Positions 25,559-33,408 of a stretch of DNA of 35,135 nt are shown here, one piece after another. Each line of letters opens with the position of its first letter. Position 1 is the stretch's first letter. Below the pieces are notes generated by a model, which ran no database searches, had not been told where the DNA came from, and saw only the letters and a list, made by a program, of their open reading frames with translations. This stretch comes from Rhodospirillaceae bacterium UBA6219 (GTDB lineage Bacteria; Pseudomonadota; Alphaproteobacteria; Rhodospirillales; Magnetospirillaceae): assembly GCA_002435715.1 (NCBI GenBank), contig DISD01000010.1, forward strand, positions 4,825 through 39,959, written 5' to 3'. The translations under genes and the position numbers were made by a program.

Positions 25559-26590
25559 TTACATCTTCAGAGCTTCCAGAGCGCCCACCTTGGTGGCCTG
25601 CTCCTTACGCTCGGTATCGGGCATCGGGATCAGGCCCTTGTCGGCCAGATAGCCGGACTTGCCCCAAGCCTTTTCCGAGGTGTATTCGGCCAGGTATTCC
25701 TTGATGCCGGGGATCTGGCCAACGTGGGCCTTCTTCACGTACACGAACAGCGGACGCGAGACCGGATACTTGGAAGAAGCGATGGCGTCGAAGGTCGGCG
25801 CAACGCCGTCAACCATGGCACCCTGCAGCTTGTCGCCGTTCTGCTCCAGGTAGGAGTAACCGAAGATGCCGAAGGCGGCCGGGTTGGCTTCCAGCTTCTG
25901 GACGATCAGGTTGTCGTTTTCACCGGCTTCGATGAAAGCGCCGTCTTCACGCAGCGACGAGAACACCTTCTTGAAAGCCTTTTCGTCGGTCTTCTTCAGT
26001 TCCTTGATTTCCGGGAACGATTCGGCGCCATGTTCCATCACCAGTTCCAGGAAGGCATCACGGGTACCGGAGGTGGGCGGCGGGCCCAGCACTTCGATCT
26101 TGCTGGACGGCAAGGACGGATCGATCTGGTTCCAGGTGGTGTAGGGGTTTTCCACCAGCTTGCCGTTGACCAGCACTTCCTTGGCCAGAGCCATGAACAT
26201 CTGCTTGCGGGTCAGGTCGATATGCTTGGCCTTCTTGGAAGAAGCCAGCACGATGCCGTCATAACCCACCTTCATTTCCACAACGTCGGCCACGCCGTTC
26301 TTGGCGCAGGCTTCCATTTCGGACTTCTTGATGGCGCGCGAAGCGTTGGTCAGATCCGGATGGTCCGGGCCGACACCGGCACAGAACAGCTTGAAGCCGC
26401 CACCGGTACCGGTCGATTCGACCACCGGGGTCTTGAACTTGCCGGCCTTGCCGAACTGTTCAGCCACAGCGGTGGTGAAGGGGTAAACGGTCGACGAACC
26501 GACGATGCGGATCTGGTCGCGGGCCTGGGCGGCGCCAGCGAAGGAAACGGTCGCCAGGGCGACGGCCGCAACGGCCAGAGACTTCTTCAT
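25559..26590 (-). CDS. pstS: phosphate ABC transporter substrate-binding protein
   Basis: A 343-residue periplasmic protein. The signal peptide MKKSLAVAAVALATVSFAG is followed by an AQA cleavage site near residue 23. The mature part starts RDQIRIVGSSTVYPFT, the phosphate-loop signature of the PstS/SphX family, and contains GTGGGFKLFC and PTSGTRDAFLE, which also bind phosphate. It captures phosphate for PstCAB. A GGAGGACC ribosome site precedes the ATG. It is preceded by a Pho box and followed by a terminator. Confidence 0.94.
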   Translation of the reverse strand: MKKSLAVAAVALATVSFAGAAQARDQIRIVGSSTVYPFTTAVAEQFGKAGKFKTPVVESTGTGGGFKLFCAGVGPDHPDLTNASRAIKKSEMEACAKNGVADVVEMKVGYDGIVLASSKKAKHIDLTRKQMFMALAKEVLVNGKLVENPYTTWNQIDPSLPSSKIEVLGPPPTSGTRDAFLELVMEHGAESFPEIKELKKTDEKAFKKVFSSLREDGAFIEAGENDNLIVQKLEANPAAFGIFGYSYLEQNGDKLQGAMVDGVAPTFDAIASSKYPVSRPLFVYVKKAHVGQIPGIKEYLAEYTSEKAWGKSGYLADKGLIPMPDTERKEQATKVGALEALKM

Positions 26591-26674
26591 TAGGTGGGTC
26601 CTCCAAATCGTGCGAACGAATTCTGGTGCGGAACCGGTCGATCCCGCCGGACGTCACTTTAGCCATTCTGTGTT

Positions 26675-26725
26675 ACAGTACCGCGATGGGCGGATGAAGG
26701 TTTTATGACAAACGCTGTCATAAAA
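26675..26725 (-). promoter_or_regulatory. Palindromic Pho box and pstS promoter
   Basis: On the minus strand, positions 26711-26694 read TTGTCAT-AAAA-CCTTCAT, matching 15 of 18 bases of the PhoB consensus (7-bp repeats CTGTCAT 11 bases apart). A candidate -10, TACTGT, is at 26680-26675, 13 bases downstream. The site is part of a perfect 10-bp inverted repeat, TTTTATGACA-N5-TGTCATAAAA (26701-26725), so the opposite strand also carries CTGTCAT-AAAA-CTTTCCC. PhoB should activate pstS here. The leader to the start codon is about 80 bases. Confidence 0.72.
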
Positions 26726-26780
26726 CTTTCCCACACGATCCACCCAAGTCATTGATTTTACAACATATCGCCCAGCACAT

Positions 26781-26816
26781 AAAAAAGCCCGCCCCCGGCT
26801 TTCGCCAAGGACGGGC
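26781..26816 (-). terminator. Terminator after the secreted-protein gene
   Basis: On the minus strand GCCCGTCC (26816-26809) can pair with GGGCGGGC (26794-26787), including one G-U pair, and is followed by TTTTTT (26786-26781). This intrinsic terminator isolates the gene at 26850-27470 from the pstS promoter. A second 7-bp inverted repeat, CAATCAC-N10-GTGATTG (26824-26847), lies between it and the stop codon. Confidence 0.78.
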
Positions 26817-26849
26817 ACTGTCACAATCACCGATCACCCTGTGATTGGC

Positions 26850-27470
26850 CTAGTCCAAGCGTAACAAACAGGCCTTGTCTTGGGCGGCGGCATCCACCAT
26901 GACCGGCACTTTCGCCAGCTCGGCCCCGCGAATGCCTTTCACCACCAAGGAATAGGTCTTGCCGGGTTTCATCTCGGGGGCCGCCGGGGCGGTGATCAAG
27001 CGGTATCCCTGCGCCGGCACCGACAGCAACATTTGGCCGCCATCATAGATTTCCACCTCGCCGACATCAGCTTTGCGTTTGCCGATGACCATGCAATCCA
27101 CCCGGGCCGAGATGGCCTGCGCCCCCTCGCCCCCGACGCCAGCCGACCCTGCCGTGCCCAAGCTGACTTCCTGTGGACAGAAATGCCCACTGTCCTGGCT
27201 GTTCTTGGCGTCGCTGACCACCACCTGTTCGGCGGAAACAACCACCTTGCCACCGGTCACCGCCACCTGCCGGCACGACCCGTAATGCAGGATCACCACC
27301 CGGTCACGCGGACCCAAGCCGATCTCGCGGCCGGGAAGGATTTCACTGTAGGCTTCGATGCCGGACCGCGGCGGGCCGCTGTAATCCAGGATCAAAGCGG
27401 CAGGAAACTGGCTGGCTTGGGCAACACCGCACGGGAAGGCGACGGCCAGGGCAAATACGATGGCGCGCAT
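26850..27470 (-). CDS. secreted protein of unknown function
   Basis: A 206-residue protein not recognised as any named family. Residues 1-19 form a signal peptide (MRAIVFALAVAFPCGVAQA), so it is exported to the periplasm or beyond. The region PGREIGLGPRDRVVILHYGSCRQVAVTGGKVVV (about residues 48-80 in total) looks like short beta strands, as in FecR-type sensor domains, and GKTYSLVVKG suggests a second beta domain near the C-terminus. Cysteines in GSCR, HFCP, DCMV and KACL give two possible disulfides. It has its own terminator and sits between the pst operon and recQ, divergent from recQ. Confidence 0.7.
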   Translation of the reverse strand: MRAIVFALAVAFPCGVAQASQFPAALILDYSGPPRSGIEAYSEILPGREIGLGPRDRVVILHYGSCRQVAVTGGKVVVSAEQVVVSDAKNSQDSGHFCPQEVSLGTAGSAGVGGEGAQAISARVDCMVIGKRKADVGEVEIYDGGQMLLSVPAQGYRLITAPAAPEMKPGKTYSLVVKGIRGAELAKVPVMVDAAAQDKACLLRLD

Positions 27471-27576
27471 GGCAAGGGGCCTTTCTCAATTTACCCTTTC
27501 GTTTATAAGGTGAAAACCTGATATACGCCAGCACTTCAACCAATACGCACAGAGATTTGTCGAAACGCGCTTCGGC

Positions 27577-27606
27577 TTGGCAGCCGGGGGCACCGCCGTC
27601 TAGAAT
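27577..27606 (+). promoter_or_regulatory. recQ promoter
   Basis: TTGGCA (27577-27582) and TAGAAT (27601-27606) are 18 bases apart and each matches five of six sigma70 consensus positions. Transcription would start near 27613, giving a leader of about 20 bases before the recQ ATG at 27634. Confidence 0.6.
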
Positions 27607-27633
27607 GCGCCGCCTTTTCCCTGCGCGTTGCCC

Positions 27634-29436
27634 ATGACCGCCACACTTGCCTCTGCCCGATCCTGCCTGTCCTCGGTTTTCGGTTTCGATTCGTTTCGAC
27701 CGGGGCAAGAGGACATCATCGCCCCCATCCTGGACGGCGAGAACGTGCTGGCCATCATGCCGACCGGCGCCGGCAAGTCGTTGTGCTATCAATTACCGGC
27801 CATCATCGGCGAGGGCTTGACCGTGGTGGTGTCGCCGTTGATCGCCCTGATGCGCGACCAGGTGGCGCAATTGACCAATTACGGCATCGCCGCCGCGTCG
27901 ATGAATTCCACCAACGACGCCGAAGAAAGCCGTCGCATCTTCGACATGGTGCGCCGGCGCGAGCTGAAATTGCTGTATCTGGCCCCCGAACGGCTGGCCC
28001 GTCCCGACACGGTGGATTTTCTGCGCCGATCCGGCGCCACCCGACTGGCCATCGACGAAGCCCATTGCGTCAGCCAATGGGGGCATGACTTCCGCCCGGA
28101 ATATCTGGCCTTGGGCGATTTCCGCCGGGCCTTGGGCGACGTCCAGACCCTGGCCTTTACCGCCACCGCCGATGCCGCCACCCGCGCCGACATCGCCGAG
28201 CGTCTGTTCGATGCCCCCCCACGGATCTTCATCGGCGGTTTCGACCGTCCCAACCTGACGCTCGCCATGCAGGCCAAGGACAGTCCCAGGCGGCAAATCC
28301 TGGGCTTTTTGAAAGATCGCAAGGGCGACAGCGGCGTGATCTATTGTTCGTCGCGCGCCGGCTGCGAAGAGCTGGCCCAAGCCTTGAACGAAGCCGGCCA
28401 CCGTGCCCTGGTCTATCACGCCGGCCTGAACAAGGACGTGCGGGAAGCCAACCAGGACGCCTTCCTCCGCGAAGACGGCATCGTCATGGTAGCCACGGTG
28501 GCCTTTGGCATGGGCATCGACAAACCCGACGTGCGCTTCGTCGCCCATGCCGATTTGCCGAAAAGCATCGAAGCCTATTACCAGGAAATCGGTCGCGCCG
28601 GCCGCGACGGCATGCCCGCCGACACCCTGACCCTGTATGGATTGGGTGACGTCCGCCTGCGCCGTCAACAGATCGAAGACAGCCAGGCGTCGGACGAGCA
28701 AAAGCGCGTCGAACGGCAGAAACTGAACGCACTTTTGGCCCTGTGCGAGGCACCGCGCTGCCGCCGCCAGACTTTGTTGGCCTATTTCGGCGAAACCAGC
28801 CCGCCCTGCGGCAATTGCGACCTGTGCATCCACGGTGCCCAGGTGCGCGACGGCACGGTGGACGCGCAAAAAGCCCTGTCGGCCATCTGGCGCACCGGCC
28901 AGCGCTTTGGCACCGAACATCTGATCAATGTGCTGATCGGCCAGGACGGCGAGGCAATCCTGCGTTTCGGCCATGACCAATTGCCCACTTTCGGCGTCGG
29001 CAAGGATCAGTCGCGCGACCAATGGCGGGCTTTGTTCCGCCAGTTCCTGGCCGCCGGACTGATGACCCAGGACCTGACCCAGCACGGGGCCTGGCGCATC
29101 ACCGAACAAGGCGGCGACGTGTTGCGCGGCCGTGCCCGCATCGACGTGCGCACCGAATTCCTGAAGGCGAAAAGCAAAACCAAGGCAGCCCGCCCCCTGC
29201 CCGCCGTTCTGCGCAACGACGTGGACCAGGACTTGCTGGCCGAACTGAAAAAGCTGCGCCGTGAACTGGCCACCGAACAGGGCATCCCGGCCTATGCGGT
29301 GTTCCCCGACCGCACGCTGATCGAACTGGCCGCCGAACGGCCCATGTCGCTTGCGGAAATGCGCGGCATCCACGGTGTGGGCGAAGCCAAGCTGGAACGA
29401 TACGGCGACCTGTTCCTGGAAGTTTTGCTGGGATAA
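27634..29436 (+). CDS. recQ: ATP-dependent DNA helicase RecQ
   Basis: A protein of 600 residues from the ATG at 27634. The helicase core has Walker A PTGAGKS (K48), the box AIDEAHCVSQWGHDFRPEY with DEAH and the RecQ aromatic loop, FTATAD, and motif VI QEIGRAGRDG. The RQC domain has the zinc-binding cysteines in CEAPRCRR and CGNCDLC. A HRDC domain closes the protein (about 530-600, ELKKLRRELATEQGIPAYAVFPD). RecQ unwinds DNA 3' to 5' in recombination and fork repair. Length is normal for the family. A TTG two codons earlier is possible but has no clear ribosome site. Confidence 0.95.
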   Translation: MTATLASARSCLSSVFGFDSFRPGQEDIIAPILDGENVLAIMPTGAGKSLCYQLPAIIGEGLTVVVSPLIALMRDQVAQLTNYGIAAASMNSTNDAEESRRIFDMVRRRELKLLYLAPERLARPDTVDFLRRSGATRLAIDEAHCVSQWGHDFRPEYLALGDFRRALGDVQTLAFTATADAATRADIAERLFDAPPRIFIGGFDRPNLTLAMQAKDSPRRQILGFLKDRKGDSGVIYCSSRAGCEELAQALNEAGHRALVYHAGLNKDVREANQDAFLREDGIVMVATVAFGMGIDKPDVRFVAHADLPKSIEAYYQEIGRAGRDGMPADTLTLYGLGDVRLRRQQIEDSQASDEQKRVERQKLNALLALCEAPRCRRQTLLAYFGETSPPCGNCDLCIHGAQVRDGTVDAQKALSAIWRTGQRFGTEHLINVLIGQDGEAILRFGHDQLPTFGVGKDQSRDQWRALFRQFLAAGLMTQDLTQHGAWRITEQGGDVLRGRARIDVRTEFLKAKSKTKAARPLPAVLRNDVDQDLLAELKKLRRELATEQGIPAYAVFPDRTLIELAAERPMSLAEMRGIHGVGEAKLERYGDLFLEVLLG

Positions 29437-29440
29437 AGTC

Positions 29441-29471
29441 TTTCCCGCTCTGATCCTGTCAGAGCGGGAAA
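29441..29471. terminator. Long hairpin after recQ
   Basis: TTTCCCGCTCTGA (29441-29453) pairs perfectly with TCAGAGCGGGAAA (29459-29471) around a 5-base loop, starting 4 bases after the recQ stop. The outer A/T pairs give short T-runs on both strands, so it can act as a bidirectional terminator between recQ and the convergent cytochrome gene. Confidence 0.75.
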
Positions 29472-29558
29472 GGCGGCAAGCCGGTGCGGCGTCTGGAGTC
29501 GCAGACATGTGCTCGGCACACAGCGGGCCCGGTACGGACCGCACAGACAAACCAAGAC

Positions 29559-30176
29559 CTATAGATCGTCCTTGGAAGACGGGATCTTGTGCGCCACGCC
29601 CTTGTGGCAATTGATGCAGGTCTTGCCCTCCATGGCGGCTTCCGGGTGTTTCAGACGCCCGGCGGTTCCCTGCTTGGCCAGATTCATGGAATCGAAGGAA
29701 TGGCAGGTCCGGCATTCCCGCGAATCGCTGTCGGCCATGTATTTCCACACCCGTTCCGCCAGATGCGGGCGCGCCGCCTCCAACTTTTCCGGGGTGTCGA
29801 TGGTGCCCCTGATCTCGGCGATGATGTCGTTGACCGCCATCATCTTGCGCACCAATTTCGGCCCCAAAGCCTTGGGGACGTGGCAATCGGCGCATTGGGC
29901 ATGGGCGCCGCTGCGATTGATGTAGTGTATGCTCTCCTTGTACTCGGCGTAGTTCTGCTTCATGGAATGGCATGAAACACAGAACTCGGTGCGGTTGGTC
30001 CATTCGATGGCGGTGACGAAACCGGCCATGCCGAAAACGCCCAACACCAAGCCGAACATGACCAGCGCCAATTTGCGTTTCCACGCGCCCGGGGGTGGCC
30101 GGTCATGACGCCGCCCGTCGGGGGCGGCGTCATGATGTGAGGCACCTTCCGGGACCTGATGATCCTGCCCGCTCAT
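29559..30176 (-). CDS. NapC/NirT-family tetraheme cytochrome c
   Basis: A 205-residue membrane-anchored cytochrome. A His- and Pro-rich cytosolic start (1-32) leads to one membrane helix (about 34-58) and a periplasmic domain with four CxxCH haem sites: C66-H70 (CVSCH), C95-H99 (CADCH), C155-H159 (CRTCH) and C187-H191 (CINCH). This is the NapC/NirT/CymA pattern; such proteins oxidise quinol in the inner membrane and pass electrons to periplasmic partners. No nap, nir or tor reductase genes are nearby. The gene follows the diheme cytochrome gene by 6 bases, so they form a pair. Confidence 0.9.
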   Translation of the reverse strand: MSGQDHQVPEGASHHDAAPDGRRHDRPPPGAWKRKLALVMFGLVLGVFGMAGFVTAIEWTNRTEFCVSCHSMKQNYAEYKESIHYINRSGAHAQCADCHVPKALGPKLVRKMMAVNDIIAEIRGTIDTPEKLEAARPHLAERVWKYMADSDSRECRTCHSFDSMNLAKQGTAGRLKHPEAAMEGKTCINCHKGVAHKIPSSKDDL

Positions 30177-30182
30177 GTCGGT

Positions 30183-30851
30183 TTACTTCGGCAGGGACTT
30201 GGCATAGGCGACGATGTCGGCGGAAATGCCGTGATCGAACGACCGCAGCATGGGCATGGCCTCGGCCGGCTGACCGTTCAACGCCTTATGCAACATGGCG
30301 GCAGGATATTCCGACGCCTGGCCCAGCGGCATGCCGGTGCTGACCTTCTTGCCGTCCGGGCCATGGCACACCCCGCACAGGGTGTTGAAATAAACCTCGC
30401 CCTTGGCGGCGTTGCCCTTGGAAGCGTTGGCGGCCAAGTCGATGTACTTGGCCATGTCGATCTGCCCCTTCGACACGAACATCGCCAAATCGTTCGCGTC
30501 CTTGTCGTTCAACTTGTCGGGACCATAACCATGATTCTTGTCGCGCAAGATGGCGACGATCGTGGCTTCCGGCTTGCCCTTGGCCCCGGTGATGCCCTTG
30601 ACCCCGGTGGATTTGTCGCCGGTATAGTCCCAACCGTGGCAAGCGGTGCAGCGCCAGGAATTCTTCGTCGCCTTGCCGGTATAGCCGGGATGCGGGTCCT
30701 CGGGCCGGGTGGTCTTCAATTCCTTGTACCAATTGTCGTACAAGCGACCGCCGCGGGCCAAGGTGGATTCGATTTCGGCGGCGCTGGCGGCCACGCCCGA
30801 AAACAGGACCATGCCGAAAACGGCTAGGGTAGAAAGACGACGCATGTTCAT
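30183..30851 (-). CDS. periplasmic diheme cytochrome c
   Basis: A 222-residue protein with a signal peptide (about 1-24, cleaved after ASA) and two class I cytochrome domains. The haem sites are C68-H72 (CTACH) and C159-H163 (CGVCH); Met ligands are probably in the regions after each. The order and spacing suit a soluble periplasmic electron carrier or a small oxidoreductase subunit. It is co-directional with, and 6 bases upstream of, the NapC-like gene, implying joint expression and electron exchange. An alternative start two codons later (ATG at 30845) is possible. The specific partner enzyme is not in view. Confidence 0.88.
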   Translation of the reverse strand: MNMRRLSTLAVFGMVLFSGVAASAAEIESTLARGGRLYDNWYKELKTTRPEDPHPGYTGKATKNSWRCTACHGWDYTGDKSTGVKGITGAKGKPEATIVAILRDKNHGYGPDKLNDKDANDLAMFVSKGQIDMAKYIDLAANASKGNAAKGEVYFNTLCGVCHGPDGKKVSTGMPLGQASEYPAAMLHKALNGQPAEAMPMLRSFDHGISADIVAYAKSLPK

Positions 30852-30925
30852 GGGGGGAAAGCCCTCTCTTGGACGTGATGCCGAGCCTCGCGGGCGATTA
30901 TTCGCCTCGTTCCTGAATAAACTCT

Positions 30926-31002
30926 AATATAGATAAATAACAATTAAGGCCGCAATACTGATTTTGCGCACAATACTTAAGTGAATTAAGTATTTATACT
31001 TA
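30926..31002 (-). promoter_or_regulatory. AT-rich promoter region with three alternating ATACTTA half-sites
   Basis: The half-site ATACTTA(A) occurs three times in alternating orientation: 30973-30980, 30986-30993 (inverted) and 30996-31002. The first pair makes a perfect 9-bp dyad with a 5-base spacer; the second pair makes a perfect 7-bp dyad with a 2-base spacer. A weak promoter on the minus strand is TTGCGG (30955-30950) and TATATT (30931-30926), with 18 bases between. The array lies just upstream of it and looks like an operator controlling the two cytochrome genes. Confidence 0.5.
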
Positions 31003-31012
31003 GCACGGAAAG

Positions 31013-31036
31013 CCCACCCCTTACACAAGGGGTGGG
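31013..31036 (-). terminator. Hairpin after fccB
   Basis: CCCACCCCTT (31013-31022) pairs perfectly with AAGGGGTGGG (31027-31036) around a 4-base loop, 22 bases beyond the fccB stop on the minus strand. The following T-run is short (CTTTCC), so the strength of termination is uncertain. It separates the fcc genes from the cytochrome pair. Confidence 0.6.
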
Positions 31037-31058
31037 TTCCATAGAAATACTTGATATC

Positions 31059-32333
31059 TTAGGCCCAGCTATCCTGGCAGATGCTTTGATACCAACCAAC
31101 AGCGAAATCCGCTTCCTTCTTGCGGAACTGATAATTGGCGCCCATGGGGCTGACACCGCCGGAATTGGCAACGCTGGCGATCTTGCCGTCCTTGACCTCG
31201 AACACCGCGGCCACCGAGATGCCGTAATCGGGCGCCACCAGCGAATAGCAGGTGTTGATGGCCGACAGCGGCAACGGCTTTTCCCCCTTGAACAGGGCGA
31301 CGATGGCGGCGGCGCAGACCTTGGCCTGGGACGACGCCGAATAGCCCGATTTGGGCATGGCGCCGGCGATGGCGGCGTCGCCGATGACGTGGACGTTCTT
31401 GGCCAGGGTCGATTCGAAAGTGTTGGGATCGACCGGGCAGAAGCCCGACTTGTCGGCCAAACCGGCGGTAATGGCGATCTGACCGGCGGTTTGCGGCGGA
31501 ATGATGTTGGCGACAGCCGGCTTGAACTTCTCGAAATCGGTTTCGACGGTGCCGTCCTTGGCGTTGACCTTGGTCACCTTGCCGTTCTTGGCCGCCGGCA
31601 CCCATTCGATGATGTCGTCGTACATCTTTTCCCAGCCTTCCTTGAACAGCTTGTCCTTGGCGAAGGCATCCTTGGCGTCCAAAATCAACAGCTTGGACTT
31701 GGGCTTGTTGCGCTTGATGTAGCTGGCGATCAGGCTGGCGCGCTCGTAGGGGCCGGGCGGGCAGCGGAACGGGTTGCCCGGGGGCGCGATGACCACCAGA
31801 CCGCCATTGGGCATGGCTTCCAATTGCTTCTTCAGCAACAGGGTCTGCGGGCCGGCCTTCCAGGCATGGGGCATGACGGCGGAAGCCGCCTCGTCATAGC
31901 CTTCGATGGCGTTCCACTTGAAGTCGATGCCCGGCGACACGATCAGACGGTCGTATTCGAAGGTCTTGCCGCCGGCGGTCTTGACCACCTTGGTGGCCGG
32001 GTCGATGGCGGTCACCATGTCGGTGAACACCTTGACGCCATGCAGGGTGTTCAGCTTGTCGAAGCTTCGTTCGATATAGCCCATCTCGTTCATGCCGACG
32101 ATGACGGTGTTCGAGAACGGACAGGTGAAATGGCTGGCTTGGGCGTCGATCAGGGTGACGTCCAGGCTGGGGTCATAGCGCTTCAGATATTTGGCGGCGG
32201 TGGCGCCACCAAAGCCGCCGCCGACCACCACCACACGGGGACCGGAAGAACAGGCGGAAAGGCCGCCGGCCAGGCTGAGCGCACCGGCCGCGCCCACGAG
32301 CGCGTTGAACGAACGACGCGAGATCTTGGTCAT
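31059..32333 (-). CDS. fccB: flavocytochrome c sulfide dehydrogenase, flavoprotein subunit
   Basis: A 424-residue FAD protein. A Tat signal (SRRSFNALVG at 5-14) directs folded export. The Rossmann motif VVVVGGGFGGATAA follows near 34-47. C71 in HFTCPFSN matches the covalent FAD-linking cysteine of characterised FccB, and C191 (FRCPPGP) with C362 (NTCYS) match the redox disulfide; their spacing agrees with the known enzyme after subtracting the leader. The C-terminus is the FCSD flavin-binding domain. It oxidises sulfide in the periplasm and passes electrons to its cytochrome subunit, encoded 12 bases upstream. Confidence 0.92.
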   Translation of the reverse strand: MTKISRRSFNALVGAAGALSLAGGLSACSSGPRVVVVGGGFGGATAAKYLKRYDPSLDVTLIDAQASHFTCPFSNTVIVGMNEMGYIERSFDKLNTLHGVKVFTDMVTAIDPATKVVKTAGGKTFEYDRLIVSPGIDFKWNAIEGYDEAASAVMPHAWKAGPQTLLLKKQLEAMPNGGLVVIAPPGNPFRCPPGPYERASLIASYIKRNKPKSKLLILDAKDAFAKDKLFKEGWEKMYDDIIEWVPAAKNGKVTKVNAKDGTVETDFEKFKPAVANIIPPQTAGQIAITAGLADKSGFCPVDPNTFESTLAKNVHVIGDAAIAGAMPKSGYSASSQAKVCAAAIVALFKGEKPLPLSAINTCYSLVAPDYGISVAAVFEVKDGKIASVANSGGVSPMGANYQFRKKEADFAVGWYQSICQDSWA

Positions 32334-32345
32334 GGCGCGTTCCCC

Positions 32346-32666
32346 TTATTTCTTGCGGCTGGCGAAGTAATCGGCGATGGCGTCCAGCTGTTGGACGCTG
32401 TACGCCTTGGCGATACGATCCATGACGGTGGCTTCGCGGGCCCCCGACTTGAAGTCGTGCAACACCTTCTTCAGCTCATCCGCCTTCTTGCCGGAAAAGC
32501 CCGGCATACCGCCGATGCTGTGGCCGTCGGTGCCATGGCAACCGGCGCAGGCGTCGGCCATCACCGTCACCTGGTCGGCGGCTTGGGCACTGCCGACCCA
32601 TGCCAACGGAGCCAGCGCCAGGCCAAACGCCAGACGCAATACGGGTGTTACGGGGAATCCCCTCAT
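32346..32666 (-). CDS. fccA: monoheme cytochrome c subunit of sulfide dehydrogenase
   Basis: A 106-residue class I cytochrome c. The signal peptide ends at SAQA near residue 29, the haem site is CAGCH (near 40-44), and an axial Met is probably in GGMPGFSG. The small single-haem form resembles the FccA of green sulfur bacteria rather than the diheme FccA of Allochromatium. It should accept electrons from FccB. A strong GGGAGGAG ribosome site lies about 8 bases before the ATG. The gene pair order fccA-fccB with a 12-base gap is standard. Confidence 0.85.
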   Translation of the reverse strand: MRGFPVTPVLRLAFGLALAPLAWVGSAQAADQVTVMADACAGCHGTDGHSIGGMPGFSGKKADELKKVLHDFKSGAREATVMDRIAKAYSVQQLDAIADYFASRKK

Positions 32667-32728
32667 GACGCATCTCCTCCCTGATTTTCATTTTTACGGT
32701 TATATTATGGAAAACTAACAGGCAGTGC

Positions 32729-32766
32729 GCAGGTTGACAACTGATTCAACCTGCTGCACTGCAGCA
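32729..32766. promoter_or_regulatory. Overlapping palindromes between rhodanese and fccA
   Basis: GCAGGTTGA (32729-32737) and TCAACCTGC (32746-32754) form a perfect 9-bp dyad with an 8-base spacer. The end of this dyad overlaps the odd palindrome TGCTGCA-C-TGCAGCA (32752-32766). They lie about 65-100 bases upstream of fccA and 49 bases beyond the rhodanese stop. They may be operators for fccAB or an RNA structure at the rhodanese 3' end; no T-run favours a terminator. Confidence 0.45.
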
Positions 32767-32814
32767 TAGTTCCTTGAAAATTCAGGTTTTTTCAGGCCGA
32801 GGAGAGAGGCCTGT

Positions 32815-33177
32815 TTATCGGATGACGGCGCCGCCCATGGACATCCAGCCGATCATGCCGCCTTCCATGCGGTTGATCTCGCCCTGGTATCCCGCCTGGA
32901 CCGCCTTGGCGGCGGCCATGCCGCAACGCTGGCCGGACCGGCAATGGAAGACCAGTTTCTTGCCTTCGGGAACTTCGGGAATCTGCGACGCCTGGAAGGT
33001 GGACAACGGCAAGTTCAGGGCATCCTTGATGTGTTCCGAAGCGTATTCGCCCGGTTCACGTACGTCGACGACGATGGCGGTGCCGGCGGCGATCCATTCG
33101 GCCACGGTAGAGGGGGCGACCATGTGAACATTGCCCTTGCCATTACCGGACAAAGCACCGAACAGACGATTCAGCAT
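32815..33177 (-). CDS. rhodanese-like sulfurtransferase
   Basis: A 120-residue single rhodanese domain. VVDVREPGEYASEHI is the CH2A motif and C79 in FHCRSGQR is the persulfide-forming cysteine in a six-residue active loop. GMIGWMSMGGAV at the end is typical of small rhodaneses. No signal peptide is seen; the N-terminal MLNRLFGALSG stretch may be amphipathic. It likely carries sulfane sulfur from sulfide oxidation, in keeping with the fccAB genes downstream in the same direction. Confidence 0.88.
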   Translation of the reverse strand: MLNRLFGALSGNGKGNVHMVAPSTVAEWIAAGTAIVVDVREPGEYASEHIKDALNLPLSTFQASQIPEVPEGKKLVFHCRSGQRCGMAAAKAVQAGYQGEINRMEGGMIGWMSMGGAVIR

Positions 33178-33408
33178 GACGATCTTCCTTGAGGGGCTGC
33201 GAGACTATGTAAGCCGCCACTCATATTAGGCGGCAAGGGCTCCATTGCAAGCCCCGTTTCGCTGCGATGCACAATGAAAAATGAAAAAAAAGTAAGCCGG
33301 GGTCTTGGCGTCAACGCCCGGAGCCACCACTGATAATTATAATTCGCACAATCACAAAGAAGAAATCGCGCGAACGGCATTCAGGCGAAGCCGCAGGGAG
33401 GCAACCGC
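33178..33408. promoter_or_regulatory. Divergent region between rhodanese and coxB
   Basis: This 231-base region holds two small inverted repeats, GCCGCC with GGCGGC (33213-33234) and GGGCT with AGCCC (33237-33254). An AT-rich stretch includes a perfect TATAAT (33338-33343), a candidate -10 for coxB without a clear -35. The ribosome site GGGAGG lies 8 bases before the coxB ATG. No further gene is seen. Confidence 0.4.

Noticed and set aside
27793..30084. 763-codon minus-strand frame over recQ and the NapC-like gene
   Set aside because: It crosses the recQ terminator hairpin and is antisense to RecQ; its composition is shadow-like.
33209..33299. Direct repeat GTAAGCCG at 33209 and 33292
   Set aside because: Eight bases repeated once in an intergenic region is not clearly above chance.
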